DNA of 5,813 nt from NCBI GenBank assembly GCA_035268985.1, contig DATFJV010000015.1, positions 1-5,813 on the forward strand, in the 5' to 3' direction. Both the position numbers and the translations under genes were made by a program. Below, piece by piece: positions 5,251 through 5,813 of this stretch. Numbering within the stretch: the stretch's first letter is position 1; each line of letters starts with the position of its first letter. Source of the DNA: JAAYHV01 sp035268985. GTDB taxonomy: Bacteria > Bacillota > Clostridia > Peptostreptococcales > Anaerovoracaceae. The notes beneath the pieces are model-generated. The model did no database searches. It was not told the DNA's origin and saw nothing but the letters and a program-made list of their open reading frames with translations.

Positions 5251-5813
5251 ATGGGAATAAGAAAAATATCATTAATTGCAATGATGGTAGCTTTAATAAT
5301 GGTTCTGACAGGTTGTATACAAATGGAAGTAGGAGTAGAACTAAACAAAGATGGGTCTGGGAATATGGAAATTCTAATGGCACAAAACACAGATTTGATG
5401 GATGAAGAATTGGATACGGAAACAGAGGCGGAAACTGATTCATTGACATTTTTTGAAGATGAAGATTTTGAAGGCTTGGAAGGAATTACAACAACTACAG
5501 AAGCAGTAGAGTATATGGATAAGGGATATAACTTTGCTGGGGAAAAAGCGATTATTGAGATTGGAGATATGGAAAGCTTTTTAGTTCATATGAATGAAAC
5601 TAATGAGAGTGAAGATGGTATAAGATTAGTAGAATTGGAAAACGGTAATAAGAGATTTGAGATGGATGTTAGACTAGATGACCAGTCTTTAGAAGCTGAA
5701 GAAAGCAGTCCAGATGATGCACAGCTTTATGCTATGCTTGAAGGAACTGGTATGAAGATACTTTATTCTATTTCTACAGATTATGAAGTAGTTAATCATA
5801 ATGCTCACATAGT
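5251..5813 (+). CDS. Acidic lipoprotein, LppM-like domain (3' end outside window)
   Basis: The frame stays open for 187 codons to the window edge, so the C-terminus is missing. Residues 1-22 are a classical lipoprotein signal: positively charged MGIRK, a hydrophobic core and the lipobox LTGC with C22 as the lipid-bearing residue, so the mature protein should be anchored on the outer face of the cytoplasmic membrane. After it comes MEVGVELNKDGSGNMEI, a short strand with an N-K-D-G-S-G turn. An acidic, low-complexity stretch (about 51-78) and a mixed domain follow. The layout (lipobox, strand, DGSG turn, later YEVVNHNAHI near the edge) resembles the LppM/DUF3153-type domain of Gram-positive lipoproteins, which often end in a membrane helix; that match is from memory of the pattern and is moderate. 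The ATG at 5251 has AAAGGA (5236-5241) upstream. It probably forms a two-gene unit with the YbjQ homologue. Function unknown. Confidence 0.8.
   Translation, partial: MGIRKISLIAMMVALIMVLTGCIQMEVGVELNKDGSGNMEILMAQNTDLMDEELDTETEAETDSLTFFEDEDFEGLEGITTTTEAVEYMDKGYNFAGEKAIIEIGDMESFLVHMNETNESEDGIRLVELENGNKRFEMDVRLDDQSLEAEESSPDDAQLYAMLEGTGMKILYSISTDYEVVNHNAHI

Noticed and set aside
5171..5449. Leftward open frame of 92 codons opposite the lipoprotein gene
   Set aside because: It is antisense to a gene with signal peptide, lipobox and ribosome binding site, and its Leu/Pro/Phe-rich composition is that of a shadow.
1..5813. Search for CRISPR arrays, tRNA or rRNA genes, insertion sequences and riboswitches
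   Set aside because: I saw no regularly spaced direct repeats, no cloverleaf or rRNA-like stretch, no transposase and no recognisable riboswitch core.

Overview
The window reads as chromosomal DNA from a low-GC Gram-positive anaerobe (Bacillota, most likely Clostridia or Tissierellia). This rests on the AT-rich, A/T-ending codon use, strong GGAGG-type ribosome binding sites, an XRE regulator of the kind common in clostridia, and a Gram-positive-looking lipoprotein. The assignment is inference from style, not from a marker gene.

Left part (1-610): the broken N-terminal end of a RhuM-family (mobile-element-associated) gene enters from the left edge and runs into the leader of a small DUF1232 membrane protein, overlapping it by one base (TAATG). 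This looks like the scar of a deletion. A 165-base gap follows, with a good promoter whose -10/start region carries a perfect 14-bp palindrome. That promoter drives a regulator with an XRE DNA-binding domain and six predicted membrane helices (775-1755). Next comes a small class I SAM methyltransferase (1816-2352) that is far more AT-rich than everything around it (about 23% GC by hand count against about 35-42% in sampled lines of neighbouring genes), so it is probably a later arrival. Between regulator and methyltransferase sits an excellent ribosome binding site and start codon leading to only eight codons.

Middle (2428-4471): a perfect 15-bp hairpin with U-tracts on both sides ends the rightward methyltransferase transcript and the leftward hflK-hflC operon. 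HflK and HflC are SPFH/band 7 membrane proteins that, by family knowledge, assemble around the FtsH protease; ftsH is not in the window. Here the long N-terminal extension is on HflC and not on HflK, the reverse of the E. coli pair.

Right part (4472-5813): a gene-free divergent intergenic region of about 400 bases precedes a rightward pair, a YbjQ/UPF0145 small protein and an acidic lipoprotein that runs off the right edge.

Nothing here amounts to a convincing new multi-gene system. The points most worth a second look are the regulator/palindrome/methyltransferase unit with its orphan start site, and the RhuM deletion scar with its coding-region hairpin.
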